Assembly: GCF_019880585.1 (NCBI RefSeq)
Contig: NZ_JAINVV010000003.1
Span: 558,001-622,000, forward strand
Direction: 5' to 3'
DNA from: Sphingomonas colocasiae
GTDB taxonomy: Bacteria > Pseudomonadota > Alphaproteobacteria > Sphingomonadales > Sphingomonadaceae
DNA: 64,000 nt
Shown here piece after piece: positions 50,917 through 59,595 of this stretch (its first letter is position 1; each line of letters starts with the position of its first letter). The translations under genes and the position numbers were made by a program. The notes under the pieces were generated by a model that made no database searches, was not told the origin of the DNA, and saw nothing but the letters and a program-made list of their open reading frames with translations.

Positions 50917-52409
50917 GGCCGGCGCACCAGCGTGCGGATATCGTCGCCGATCGTCTTCGCGGTCGCCGCCACCGAATAGCCGGTATGGCCGCCGTCATAA
51001 TAGCGCAGCGTCACCCGCGCCGGATCCCAGCCCGATTGTGTCGCCAGCAGTTCGGCCGCCCCCATCGTCGTCTGGGTATCGTAGATGCCGTTGCCGATCA
51101 GCAGGCGGAAATCGGGATTCCGCGCCATCATCGCGCTGATCCCCTGATAATAGGGCCAATCGGCAAAGGGGCTCGTGCCGTCGCCCCACCCCCAATCCTC
51201 GAGACTGGTGATGCCGACTGCGGGCACATAGGGATCGCTCCACGTCACCTTCAGATCGTCGCGCAGATAGATGGGCAGGAATTTCTGGACGCCCTGCATC
51301 AGCACATCCGACGGATCGGGAGCATTGCCCTTGTCGGTGATCGGCGCGGTATAGCGCGCATCGGCACGGCCGAGCAGCAGCCCGCGATCCTTGAACAGTT
51401 CGGCGCGATAGCGTTCCTTGCTGATCTTCAGCCCGTTGGCGAGATACCAGTCGGCCGGGATGCCGCTATACTCCGCCAGCCGCGCGGCGACGCGTCTTTT
51501 ATCGGCGTCCGACGCGGCGCTGCCCTGGTAAAGCACCGTCAGATAATCGCCCTTCGCGAAGGCGCGCGCATCGGCCAGGAAGGCATCGAGCCCGCGCCCC
51601 TTGCGATCGGCGCGGCCGTGATACCAGCCGATCGCCGCGACCGTCGGCAGCGATGCGACATAGCTGGTGACATTGGCCGGGCGCTGCGAATATTCGACGA
51701 TATTGGCGGCCTGGCCGTACAGGAAGATGCCCGCCAGCGGCAGCGGATCGGGGCCGGCGGCAAGCTGGCCGGCAATCTCCGCCGCGCGATTGGTGCCATA
51801 GCTTTCGCCGGTCAGATAGACGGGCGATCCCTCGCGCCCGTGCTGCTTCAGCCAGGCGCGGATATAGGCGGCGAACTGGCGCGCATCGGCCTCGACCGAG
51901 AAATAGGCCCTGGGATCGGTGCCCGGCGCGACGCGGCTGAAGCCGGTCGAGGCGGGATCGACGAACACCATGTCGACCGCATCGAGCGGTGAAAATTCGT
52001 TGGCGACCAGGCGGAAGGTCGACGGAGCGGCGCGGACATCGTCGGGATAGGCGACGCGCTTGGGCCCGATGCCGCCGATATGCAGATATTGCGCGGCGAC
52101 GATCGGCCCGCCGTTGAACAGGAACATCACCGGCCGCGTCGCGGCGTCCACGCCGTCGCGCGTATAGGCGAAGCTCACGATCCGCGCGGCTTCGTTCCGG
52201 CCGGTCGAGATCGCGATCCCCTCCACCGTCGCCGTATAGGCGACCGCCTGCCCGCCAAAGCGCCCCTGGTGGTGCGTGATCACGGCGGGATGATCCACCT
52301 GATCGGTGACGGGTCCGGCGCCGGGCTGCTGCGCGGCGGCGGGCGCCGCCAGCGCGAGCGCGAGCGCGGTGCCGAACGCCAGGGCAAGCTGTGATCCGAT
52401 GGTTTTCAT
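50913..52409 (-). CDS. S10-family serine carboxypeptidase 2
   Basis: 498 residues from ATG 52409 (GGAGG ten bases upstream). Signal peptide ends APAAAQ. S10 core with nucleophile S203 in LTGESYGTN, Asp in GNGIYDTQTT and His in YDGGHTGYS. The oxyanion loop reads FNGGPIVAAQY, so the second-half glycine/serine of the usual GGPGS is missing; activity or specificity may differ from copy 1. First gene of the operon, overlapping the amidohydrolase by ATGA. Divergent from an Lrp/AsnC regulator. Confidence 0.9.
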   Translation of the reverse strand: MKTIGSQLALAFGTALALALAAPAAAQQPGAGPVTDQVDHPAVITHHQGRFGGQAVAYTATVEGIAISTGRNEAARIVSFAYTRDGVDAATRPVMFLFNGGPIVAAQYLHIGGIGPKRVAYPDDVRAAPSTFRLVANEFSPLDAVDMVFVDPASTGFSRVAPGTDPRAYFSVEADARQFAAYIRAWLKQHGREGSPVYLTGESYGTNRAAEIAGQLAAGPDPLPLAGIFLYGQAANIVEYSQRPANVTSYVASLPTVAAIGWYHGRADRKGRGLDAFLADARAFAKGDYLTVLYQGSAASDADKRRVAARLAEYSGIPADWYLANGLKISKERYRAELFKDRGLLLGRADARYTAPITDKGNAPDPSDVLMQGVQKFLPIYLRDDLKVTWSDPYVPAVGITSLEDWGWGDGTSPFADWPYYQGISAMMARNPDFRLLIGNGIYDTQTTMGAAELLATQSGWDPARVTLRYYDGGHTGYSVAATAKTIGDDIRTLVRRP

Positions 52410-52456
52410 CTGCGATTGGTCCTCCGATCCCGCCACCTTATGGAGCCGCCAGCGAA

Positions 52457-52510
52457 ATACTTATTCGAAGATCGGGTGAACCCGACCGAAGCGTGCATAG
52501 AATTTCCTCG
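52457..52510 (-). promoter_or_regulatory. two-part regulatory element, S10 operon copy
   Basis: Minus-strand reading: GGAAATTCTATGCAC, about 20 bases, then CCCGATCTTCGAATAAGTA. Sits 48 bases before the S10-2 start, the same distance as the copy before the aminotransferase. The Lrp/AsnC gene starts 176 bases to its right on the other strand. Confidence 0.6.
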
Positions 52511-52685
52511 CCCACCCGCCCCATCGGCCGATAATATGGGCGAAATCCAGCCCGCGCGCGAAACATCATCACGGCAGGACCGGCGATCCTGAAATAGGTT
52601 TCACGCGCATCACCGGGATCGCCGGCAAATTTATGTTGCGCCTTCGCCGCCCCCGGCGCCACATGGCGCGGAAAGGATGAGCCCC

Positions 52686-53165
52686 ATGACCGAAGCACTG
52701 ACCCCGATCGACCTGAAGATCCTGGAACAGGTGCAGAAGGATGCGGCGCTATCGACCACCGAACTGGCCGAGCGCGTCGGCCTGTCGCAATCGCCCTGCT
52801 GGCGACGGCTGCAGCGCCTGCGTGACGAAGGCTATATCACCGGTCAGGTCGCGGTGCTCGATCGCAAGAAGTTCGGCGACAGCCTCTATATCTTCGCGAC
52901 GCTCAAGATGGTGACGTTGAGCGAGGAACAGCGCGCCGCGTTCAACCGCAAGATCGACACCATCCCCGAGATCATGGAATGCCACACCATTTTCGGTGAA
53001 CGCGACATCATCCTGAAGATCATCGCCGAATCGCTCGAATGGTACCAGAAGTTCATCTTCCGCGTAATCCTGAAGCTGCCCGGCGTGCAGGATGTCCAGT
53101 CAACCGTGACGCTGGCCGAGATCAAGCAGACCACGGCGATTCCGGTGCGCAAAAGCCGGTATTGA
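52686..53165 (+). CDS. Lrp/AsnC-family transcriptional regulator
   Basis: 159 residues. ATG 52686 chosen over 52677 because GGAAAGG is then properly spaced. N-terminal HTH: LDLKILEQVQKDAALSTTELAERVGLSQSPCWRRLQRLRDEGYI; C-terminal RAM domain: PEIMECHTIFGERDIILKIIAESLEWYQKFIF and VQSTVTLAEIKQTTAIPV. RAM domains bind amino acids. Divergent from the S10/APC/aminotransferase operon, the normal place for a regulator of amino acid use, and it is also upstream of TBDR 4. Confidence 0.93.
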   Translation: MTEALTPIDLKILEQVQKDAALSTTELAERVGLSQSPCWRRLQRLRDEGYITGQVAVLDRKKFGDSLYIFATLKMVTLSEEQRAAFNRKIDTIPEIMECHTIFGERDIILKIIAESLEWYQKFIFRVILKLPGVQDVQSTVTLAEIKQTTAIPVRKSRY

Positions 53166-53677
53166 GCGCTCCCCATCGCGGCGACGCGGCGCGAATCCGG
53201 CACTGCTCAAGCGAACAAGCACGTTCGCGCGGCACGCTGAACATCACGGGCGCCGCGATGTGGATTTGAGGTGAAGGCTATTTCTCCTCCCTGCCGCGCC
53301 GTGGGTTGACCGCGCGACACAGTCGCGTCGTGGAGGGGAAATGCCGCGCATCCCTCCGTGCGGCATTTGCCGCCGATCCTTGGGATTGGTGCACATCCCG
53401 AACCTGAATGCGATGTCGACATCGCCCTTCCTCTCCGCCACGCCGCTTCGCGTCGCCCCTCCCCCCGCTACGCGCCGGGAGGAGGAGTACGGCCTTTGGC
53501 GGTCGTTGAGCGCGCCATTCCCTGCCCCCCCCTTTTGCTGCACTGCAATAGCCATCCTTCCCGATAGCGAAGAAATGGTTTCCCGCTTGCGCCGGAACCA
53601 TCGTCCGGATGCGCTTGACCGATAATGTCTATTGATTAGGTAGACATTTCTCGAATCCAGACCGGACAATCAACACC
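53166..53677. other. 510-base intergenic region before TBDR 4
   Basis: No supported gene. GC-rich open frames on both strands translate to low-complexity Arg/Pro-rich strings. The last 60 bases carry the TBDR 4 promoter and an inverted repeat, listed separately. Confidence 0.4.
53615..53648 (+). promoter_or_regulatory. TBDR 4 promoter with 8-bp inverted repeat
   Basis: AATGTCTA (53624-53631) and TAGACATT (53641-53648) are perfect complements with nine bases between. A -35-like TTGACC (53615-53620) and a -10-like TAGGTA (53637-53642) flank and overlap the repeat, so a bound protein would block the promoter. It ends 29 bases before the start codon. It differs from the two-part element of the neighbouring operon and from the TetR site. 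Confidence 0.55.
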
Positions 53678-55969
53678 ATGAAAATAAACAATAAATACTC
53701 AGCGCTACTGTTTTTTGTGTCTCCGCTGGCGCTGTCGGCAATTCCCGCGCATGCCGAGGCGGTCGATGCGGAAACCGCCGATCAGGCGGCCGCTCCCGCC
53801 GATCCGGCCGGTCAGGACAGCGGCTACACCGACATCGTCGTGACCGCGCAGAAGCGCGAGACCCGTTTGCAGGAGACCCCGGCGAGCATCCAGGCGGTCA
53901 CCGGATCGACGCTCGAAAACGCGGCCGTCTTCGGCCTCAACGATCTGACCAAGGTCGCCCCCGGCCTGGTCGTCACCGATGCCGGCCCCGGTCAGCGCCG
54001 GGTGTCGCTGCGCGGCATCCGCTCGTCGGGCGAGCCGCAGGTCGCGATCTATTATGACGAGGCCCCGCTGGCCGGCGCGCCGGGCACGACGAGCGATTCC
54101 GGCGGCAACCAGGGCGACCTGCAATTGTTCGACGTCGATCGCGTCGAGGTGCTGCGCGGTCCGCAGGGCACGCTTTATGGCGCCAGTTCGATGGGCGGCA
54201 CCATCCGCGTCATCCATGCCAAGCCCAGCGACCGGTTCGAGGCCGGTGTCGACCTGGTGGGTTCGACCACGCGCCATGCCGGCGAGAATTACCAGGCCAA
54301 CGCCATGGTCAACGTGCCGATCATCGGCGATCGGCTGGCGGTGCGCGCGGTCTACTTCCGTCGCGAAAATGCCGGCTGGATCGACAATCCCGCGCTCGGC
54401 CAGGAAAAGACGAACCGCGAGGAGACCGAGGGCGTGCGCCTGCTGCTGCGCGCCAAGCCGACCGACTGGCTGACGCTCGATCTCGGTTTCCATTATTACG
54501 ACGCGACCGGCGCCAATCCGGTCTGGGCGCCGGGGCTGGGCGAATTCGTCGGCGCCAACCGCGTCAATCTGGATTTCCGCGACAAGAACCGGCTGTACAC
54601 CGGCACCGCCAAGGCCGATCTCGGCTTCGCCGATCTCGTGTTGACCGGCGCCTATCAGGACCGCGACAGCCTGTTCATCCGCGATCCCTATTACCTGCTC
54701 GCCGGCGCGCCCAACAACCAGACCTTCTGCCGCCGTCATTTCACCGCCGCGGTCTGCGCGACGCCGCAGGGCATCCAGGATTTCAACGCCTATGTCGCCA
54801 GCGTCACGCCGGTCGCCTATGTCTCGCCGCAGACGATGAAGAACGGCACCGCCGAAGTCCGCCTGCAATCCAAGGATGACGGTTTCCTGAGCTGGACGGT
54901 CGGCGCTTATTGGTCGCGGCGCAGTTCCTGGGTCGGGTCGAACGGCGTGCTGGTCGATGCGCATGGCGACCTGCGCGAGAACGAGCCATTGGTCTATACG
55001 CGCCAGGTGCGCGATCGCCTGCGCCAGCTCGCCGGGTTCGGCGAGGTCTCCATCCGGCCGTTCGACGGGCTGACCGTCACCGGCGGCATCCGCTATTACG
55101 ACTATCAGCGCATCGTGGCGGGCGACACCCAGAAGGGCTTCGACCTGATCAACTTCGCCGTCCAGCCCTGGACGGTGCGCGAAACCCGCGAGGACGGGCT
55201 GCTCTACAAGGCCAATATCGCCTGGCAGGCTTCGCCCAGGCTGCTCGTCTATGCGCAGGCGGCCTCGGGCTTCCGCCCCGGCGGCGCCAACCAGGTGCTC
55301 GGCCTGCCCAGCTCGTTCACGCCCTATGAATCGGACAAGCTCTGGACCTATGAAACAGGCGCGAAGGCGACGCTGCTGAACGGCCAGTTCCTGTTCAACG
55401 TGACCGGTTACATCACCGACTGGAAGAACCTGCAGGTCAACGGCACCAGCGGCACCTTCGCCTTCCTCACCAATGCCGGCGACGCGCGGGTGAAGGGCAT
55501 CGAGGTCGAAGCGGTCGCGGTGCCGACGCGCGGCCTGCAAGTCTCCGCCAATATCAACCTGCTCTCCGCCAAGCTGACCACCGATCAGATCAACGATCTG
55601 GTGATCGCCAGCGGCCGCAAGGGCGATCGCGTGCCGCAGACGCCGAACATCAGCTACACCGTCGCCGGCCAGTATGAATGGGATGTCGGCGGGTTGAAGG
55701 CGCTGGTGCGCGGCGACCTCAACTATGTCGGCCGCTCCTATGCGGATTTCCGCCCCACCTCCACCGCCTATCGCCGGCTGGGCGACTATGCCGCCGTCGG
55801 TGCGCGCGCGGGCGTCGGCACCGATCAATGGGGCGCCTATCTGTTCGTTTCCAACCTGTTCGACGTGCGCGGGCGGACGACGGCGGGCAATGTGCTGGGC
55901 GGTACGATCGAGCAGATCACGACCATCGCGCCGCGCACCATCGGCCTCAACCTGAAATTCGGCATTTGA
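53678..55969 (+). CDS. TonB-dependent receptor 4
   Basis: 763 residues. Signal peptide MKINNKYSALLFFVSPLALS...AHAEA, TonB box TDIVVTAQKRETRLQ, plug (VSLRGIRSSGEPQVAIYYD; VEVLRGPQGTLYGASSMGG) and barrel ending RTIGLNLKFGI. The start of the gene is AT-rich while the rest is GC-rich. Eleven bases separate its stop from an M20 amidase, then a VOC gene follows, so it heads a three-gene unit. Probable import of an N-acyl amino acid or peptide-like ligand (from context). Confidence 0.93.
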   Translation: MKINNKYSALLFFVSPLALSAIPAHAEAVDAETADQAAAPADPAGQDSGYTDIVVTAQKRETRLQETPASIQAVTGSTLENAAVFGLNDLTKVAPGLVVTDAGPGQRRVSLRGIRSSGEPQVAIYYDEAPLAGAPGTTSDSGGNQGDLQLFDVDRVEVLRGPQGTLYGASSMGGTIRVIHAKPSDRFEAGVDLVGSTTRHAGENYQANAMVNVPIIGDRLAVRAVYFRRENAGWIDNPALGQEKTNREETEGVRLLLRAKPTDWLTLDLGFHYYDATGANPVWAPGLGEFVGANRVNLDFRDKNRLYTGTAKADLGFADLVLTGAYQDRDSLFIRDPYYLLAGAPNNQTFCRRHFTAAVCATPQGIQDFNAYVASVTPVAYVSPQTMKNGTAEVRLQSKDDGFLSWTVGAYWSRRSSWVGSNGVLVDAHGDLRENEPLVYTRQVRDRLRQLAGFGEVSIRPFDGLTVTGGIRYYDYQRIVAGDTQKGFDLINFAVQPWTVRETREDGLLYKANIAWQASPRLLVYAQAASGFRPGGANQVLGLPSSFTPYESDKLWTYETGAKATLLNGQFLFNVTGYITDWKNLQVNGTSGTFAFLTNAGDARVKGIEVEAVAVPTRGLQVSANINLLSAKLTTDQINDLVIASGRKGDRVPQTPNISYTVAGQYEWDVGGLKALVRGDLNYVGRSYADFRPTSTAYRRLGDYAAVGARAGVGTDQWGAYLFVSNLFDVRGRTTAGNVLGGTIEQITTIAPRTIGLNLKFGI

Positions 55970-55980
55970 GGGGAATGACG

Positions 55981-57483
55981 ATGGCATTCATACTAAAACT
56001 GGGCACACCGAAACTGGGCGCGGCGCTGCTGCTGGCGAGCACCGCCGCCCCAGCGCTTGCCGACGCCCCTGCGCTCGCGGACACGCCCGTCCTGCCCGAC
56101 GCTGCTGCGCAGGACCGCGCGGCGACGATCCTGCCGATCGCCGCCGCCCTCGAACCGCGCCTCAATACCGTGTCGCGCGAGGTGTGGAGCCTGTCCGAAA
56201 TCGGCTTCAAGGAAGTGAAGAGCAGCGCCCGGCTGCAACAGGAGCTGAAGGCGGCGGGCTTCCGGATCACCCCCGGCGCCGGCGGCATGCCGACCGCCTT
56301 CATCGCGGAGGCGGGATCGGGCGGCCCCGTCATCGCGCTGCTCGCCGAATATGACGCGCTGCCCGGCCTCGCCCAGGCCGCCGTGCCCCATGAAAGCCCG
56401 ATCGCGGGCCAGGTCGCGGGCCAGGCCTGCGGCCATAACCTGCTGGGCGCGGCATCGGTGACGGCGGCGATCGCGATCAAGGGCTGGCTGGAAAAGAACA
56501 AGGTGCCGGGCACGATCCGGCTCTATGGCACGCCCGCCGAAGAGGGCGGCTTCTCCAAGGTCTATCTGGTCCGTGACGGCTATTTCAAGGATGTCGACCT
56601 GACGCTGACCTGGCATCCGGGCGACCGCAACGGCGCGACGCCGGGGCGTTCGCTCGCGATGATCTCCGGCAAGTTCCGGTTCCAGGGCGTGGCATCGCAT
56701 GCCGCCGCCGCGCCGGAACGCGGCCGCTCCGCACTCGACGGCGTGGAGGTGATGAACGTCGCCGCCAATTTCCTGCGCGAGCATGTGCCGTCGGACGCGC
56801 GCATCCAATATGTGATCACCAATGGCGGCGGCCAGCCCAATATCGTGCCGGCCAATGCGGAGAGCTTCTATTTCGTCCGCCACCACGATGCCGCGGTGGT
56901 CAAGGATATCTGGGGCCGCATCAGGAAGGCGGCGGAGGGCGCGGCGCTGGCGACCGGCACGAGCGTCCAGGTCGAGCTGATCTCGGGCGCCTACGACACG
57001 CTCCCCAATATTACGCTCAACCGCATCGTCCACCACGCGCTCACGCGCGTCGGCGGCTATGCCTATACGCCGGCGGACGCGGCGTTCGCGAAACAGATCA
57101 TCGCCACCTATCCCGATCGCGGGATCGCCGAGAGCGACCCTTCGGCGATCGAACCGCTCGGCCCCGAACGCAAGGGATCGGCATCCTCCGATGTCGGCGA
57201 TGTGAGCTGGGTGACGCCGACCGCGTCGCTTTCCACCGCCACCTTCGTGCGCGGCACATCGCCGCATAGCTGGCAGGCGGCCGCGACCAGCGGCACCCCG
57301 ATCGGCGAGAAAGGCGCCCTCGTCGCCGCCAAGACGATGGCGCTGACCGCCGCCGAGCTGTTCCTGACGCCCGACGCGATCACCGCCGCCAAGGCCGAGT
57401 TCGAACAGCGCCGGGGGCCGGACTTCAAATATGTCTCGCTGGCCGGGGATCGCAAACCCGCGCTCGACTACACCGATCGATAA
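55981..57483 (+). CDS. exported M20-family amidohydrolase (AbgB-like)
   Basis: 500 residues from ATG 55981 (GAGGGG at good spacing; ATG 55975 possible). Signal peptide ends APALADA. M20D landmarks: ALLAEYDALPG (121-129), GQACGHNLLGAAS with H152, YGTPAEEGG with the glutamate pair, and RSALDGVEVMNVAANFLREHV (dimer lid). Relatives split p-aminobenzoyl-glutamate, indole-3-acetyl-aspartate or other N-acyl amino acids. Export to the periplasm is unusual for AbgB-like enzymes, which are mostly cytoplasmic. Partner of TBDR 4. Confidence 0.9.
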   Translation: MAFILKLGTPKLGAALLLASTAAPALADAPALADTPVLPDAAAQDRAATILPIAAALEPRLNTVSREVWSLSEIGFKEVKSSARLQQELKAAGFRITPGAGGMPTAFIAEAGSGGPVIALLAEYDALPGLAQAAVPHESPIAGQVAGQACGHNLLGAASVTAAIAIKGWLEKNKVPGTIRLYGTPAEEGGFSKVYLVRDGYFKDVDLTLTWHPGDRNGATPGRSLAMISGKFRFQGVASHAAAAPERGRSALDGVEVMNVAANFLREHVPSDARIQYVITNGGGQPNIVPANAESFYFVRHHDAAVVKDIWGRIRKAAEGAALATGTSVQVELISGAYDTLPNITLNRIVHHALTRVGGYAYTPADAAFAKQIIATYPDRGIAESDPSAIEPLGPERKGSASSDVGDVSWVTPTASLSTATFVRGTSPHSWQAAATSGTPIGEKGALVAAKTMALTAAELFLTPDAITAAKAEFEQRRGPDFKYVSLAGDRKPALDYTDR

Positions 57484-57494
57484 GGAGGTTCACC

Positions 57495-58232
57495 ATGCAC
57501 GACTTTTCACGCCGCGACCTGTCCCGCCTGGCCGGGATCGGCCTGGGTGCCGGCCTGCTGGGCGGCGCATCGCTCGTCAATGCCGCGAAGCGCTCGCCTG
57601 CCAGGAGCGGGCTTGCCCTCGATCATATCGTCTGGGCGGTGCCGGATCTGGATGCCGCCGTCCGGCAGATCACCGATCTCACCGGGATCGCGCCGGTTTC
57701 GGGCGGCAAGGCGCCGGGCCGGGAACAGCCGCATAATGCGCTGCTGAGCTTTGGCGGCGGATCCTATTTCGAGATCTTCTCGCCGGCGCGCGCCGGCGGC
57801 GGGGGGCGCTGGGGAGAGGCGATCGCCGATGGCAAATCCCGGATCGTCAGCTATGCGCTGCGCGCCACCGATCGCTTCGAGAAACTGCGCACGGCGATCG
57901 CCGCGAACGGCCTTGGCTTCACCGGCCCACGTGCGATGGGCCGCGTGCGCCCCGATGGCGGCGCGGTGAACTGGGAATTGCTCAACGTGACGGGCACGCC
58001 GTTCGACGACGCCCTGCCCTTCTTCATCGACTGGCTGGGCTCCAGACCGCATCCGTCGGAAAGCTCGCCCAAGGGCGCGACGATCGCGTCGTTCGTGGTC
58101 GCGCACCCACAGGCGGATCAACTGGCGGACGTGTTCCGCGGCCTGGGCATCGATACGCCCGTCGTGCGCGCGGCACGACACGCCATCCACCTCCAGCTCA
58201 ACACACCGGCGGGCAAGGTCTGGCTCACCTGA
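57495..58232 (+). CDS. VOC/glyoxalase-like protein with Tat-type signal
   Basis: 245 residues, AAGGAGG before ATG 57495. N-terminus DFSRRDLSRLAGIGLGAGLLGG is a twin-arginine signal, implying periplasmic export of a folded protein. Domain: LDHIVWAVPDLDAAVRQITDLTG, then GGSYFEIFSPARAG and a second half ending AIHLQLNTPAGKVWL, fitting the Glyoxalase_3-like (PF13468) group. A cofactor-binding role is likely. Third gene of the TBDR 4 unit; may process or carry the ligand released by the amidase. Confidence 0.85.
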   Translation: MHDFSRRDLSRLAGIGLGAGLLGGASLVNAAKRSPARSGLALDHIVWAVPDLDAAVRQITDLTGIAPVSGGKAPGREQPHNALLSFGGGSYFEIFSPARAGGGGRWGEAIADGKSRIVSYALRATDRFEKLRTAIAANGLGFTGPRAMGRVRPDGGAVNWELLNVTGTPFDDALPFFIDWLGSRPHPSESSPKGATIASFVVAHPQADQLADVFRGLGIDTPVVRAARHAIHLQLNTPAGKVWLT

Positions 58233-58260
58233 CGAGCGAGCTCTGCAAACACACCTGCCC

Positions 58261-58330
58261 CGTCATTCCGGCGAAAGCCGGAATCTCCCGCTCTACGTCG
58301 AAGGAGATTCCGGCGTTCGCCGGAATGACG
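58261..58330. repeat. paired REP-like hairpins after the TBDR 4 unit
   Basis: Left hairpin ATTCCGGC-GAAA-GCCGGAAT (58265-58284), right hairpin ATTCCGGC-4 bases-GCCGGAAT (58307-58326). The outer CGTCATTCCGGC (58261-58272) also pairs with GCCGGAATGACG (58319-58330), and GGAATCTCC (58280-58288) pairs with GGAGATTCC (58303-58311), so the element can fold as two small or one long stem. Shares its core with 42167-42200. Confidence 0.85.
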
Positions 58331-58368
58331 GATGGAATTGTCGGATGGCGCCATACCCGACGCCGATC

Positions 58369-58866
58369 TCATTCCGGCCCGACGATGCCGAGCAATTCGA
58401 TGGTGAAGACCAGCGTCGCGCCACCGGGAATGGGCCCGCGCCCGATCGGGCCATAAGCCAGGTTCTGCGGGATCGCGAATTCGAAGGTGTCGCCGACGCT
58501 CATCAAGGGCACGCCTTCCTGCCACCCCCGAATGAGTCCCCCCAGCGGAAAGGTTGCGGGCTCGCCGCGCGCGATCGAGCTGTCGAATTCGGTGCCGTCG
58601 ATCAGCCGCCCGGCATAATGGATCGTCACCACATCCGCGACGGTCGGACGCGGGCCCGATCCGTCGCCCTTCACCCGGCGATAGCGGATGCCGCTCGCCG
58701 TCGCCCGCCAGCCTTCGGATGCGGGCAGCGTCAGCAGATAAAGCATCTGGCGGTTATGATAGGCGGCGTCCTGGCTCGGCCCCTCGGGCTGGGCCGGCTG
58801 CGCGGCCGCCGGCGCGGTGCAGGCCAGCGCAAGCGCCATGGCCGGCGCGATCCGTGTGAAACCCAT
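58369..58866 (-). CDS. FKBP-type peptidyl-prolyl cis-trans isomerase
   Basis: 165 residues from ATG 58866 (GGGGAGG upstream; an adjacent ATG at 58869 is equivalent). Signal peptide ends APAAAQ. FKBP fold: VTIHYAGRLIDGTEFDSSIARGEPATFPLGGLIRGWQEGVPLMSVGDTFEFAIPQNLAYGPIG...IPGGATLVFTIELLGI, with the conserved active-site YAG, F-D-S-S, and IPG.ATLVF segments. Periplasmic or lipid-free exported folding helper. The typical N-terminal FKBP dimer domain is shortened to a 50-residue helical stretch. Confidence 0.93.
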   Translation of the reverse strand: MGFTRIAPAMALALACTAPAAAQPAQPEGPSQDAAYHNRQMLYLLTLPASEGWRATASGIRYRRVKGDGSGPRPTVADVVTIHYAGRLIDGTEFDSSIARGEPATFPLGGLIRGWQEGVPLMSVGDTFEFAIPQNLAYGPIGRGPIPGGATLVFTIELLGIVGPE

Positions 58867-59101
58867 CATAACCTCCCCTTTCACCGTCGCGCCGCACCGG
58901 GCCGACATCGAACATGATGCGCGAGCGCGCGACGTCCGCACATGACGCGTGCGGGCGTTGGTGGCCGGTAGGCTGTTGATGCGCGATAGGCAATCCGGTG
59001 CGCCGCCGCTTTCGGCACCGCCCGCTTCCGCGAACCGGGCCACTCGGGAATAGCATCCAGCCTTGACCGCCCCGATAGTGCGGAAAAACCCGGAGCCGAG
59101 G

Positions 59102-59491
59102 ATGCCCATGCCGAGCCGATTCCCCGCCACAGTCGTAGCCGCTCTCGCCGCCATTGCCTTCGCCGTTCCCGCGGCCCACTCCGCCGAGCCGGCATCCGAT
59201 CTTTCCGAAGCACTGCGGCAATGCGCGACCGGCCATGCGCTGGGCCTGGCGGCGAAACAGGCGGACGACGGCCCCGATCGCATCGCCGAGACCGCGCTCC
59301 AGCTCTGCTATCAGGAGAATATGGAGGCCCAGAACGCCTTCCGCGCCGAACAGATGCGGCAGGAACCCGGGCTTGGTGCCGACGAACTCGTCGGGCGCTG
59401 GGACCGCCGCCGCGAGCAGCTTCGCGCGGCGCTGATCGAAGCGATCAGGGCTTGCCGTACAGGCGGCGGTGGACGATGCGGACCGTCCTGA
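59102..59491 (+). CDS. hypothetical secreted protein
   Basis: 129 residues from ATG 59102 (GGAG seven bases upstream). Signal peptide ends AAHSAEP. The mature part is helical, with cysteines spaced through it (RQCATGHALG; LQLCYQENM; IRACRTGG; GRCGPS) that may pair. No known family recognised. Envelope location inferred from the signal. Confidence 0.6.
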   Translation: MPMPSRFPATVVAALAAIAFAVPAAHSAEPASDLSEALRQCATGHALGLAAKQADDGPDRIAETALQLCYQENMEAQNAFRAEQMRQEPGLGADELVGRWDRRREQLRAALIEAIRACRTGGGGRCGPS

Positions 59492-59595
59492 CCTAGAGCA
59501 ATCGACGGAAATCTCCGTCGATTTTACTTGAACGACGGAAATATCCGTCATACAGCACTTCCCACGCCAATCCCGGCGCAGGAAGGGTTCATATC

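Noticed and set aside
48724-50979. A 751-codon plus-strand open frame
   Set aside because: Antisense to the amidohydrolase; no recognisable domain and Arg/Asp-rich.
54804-55329. Open frames inside TBDR 4 in other phases
   Set aside because: Out-of-frame shadows of an intact 763-residue receptor.
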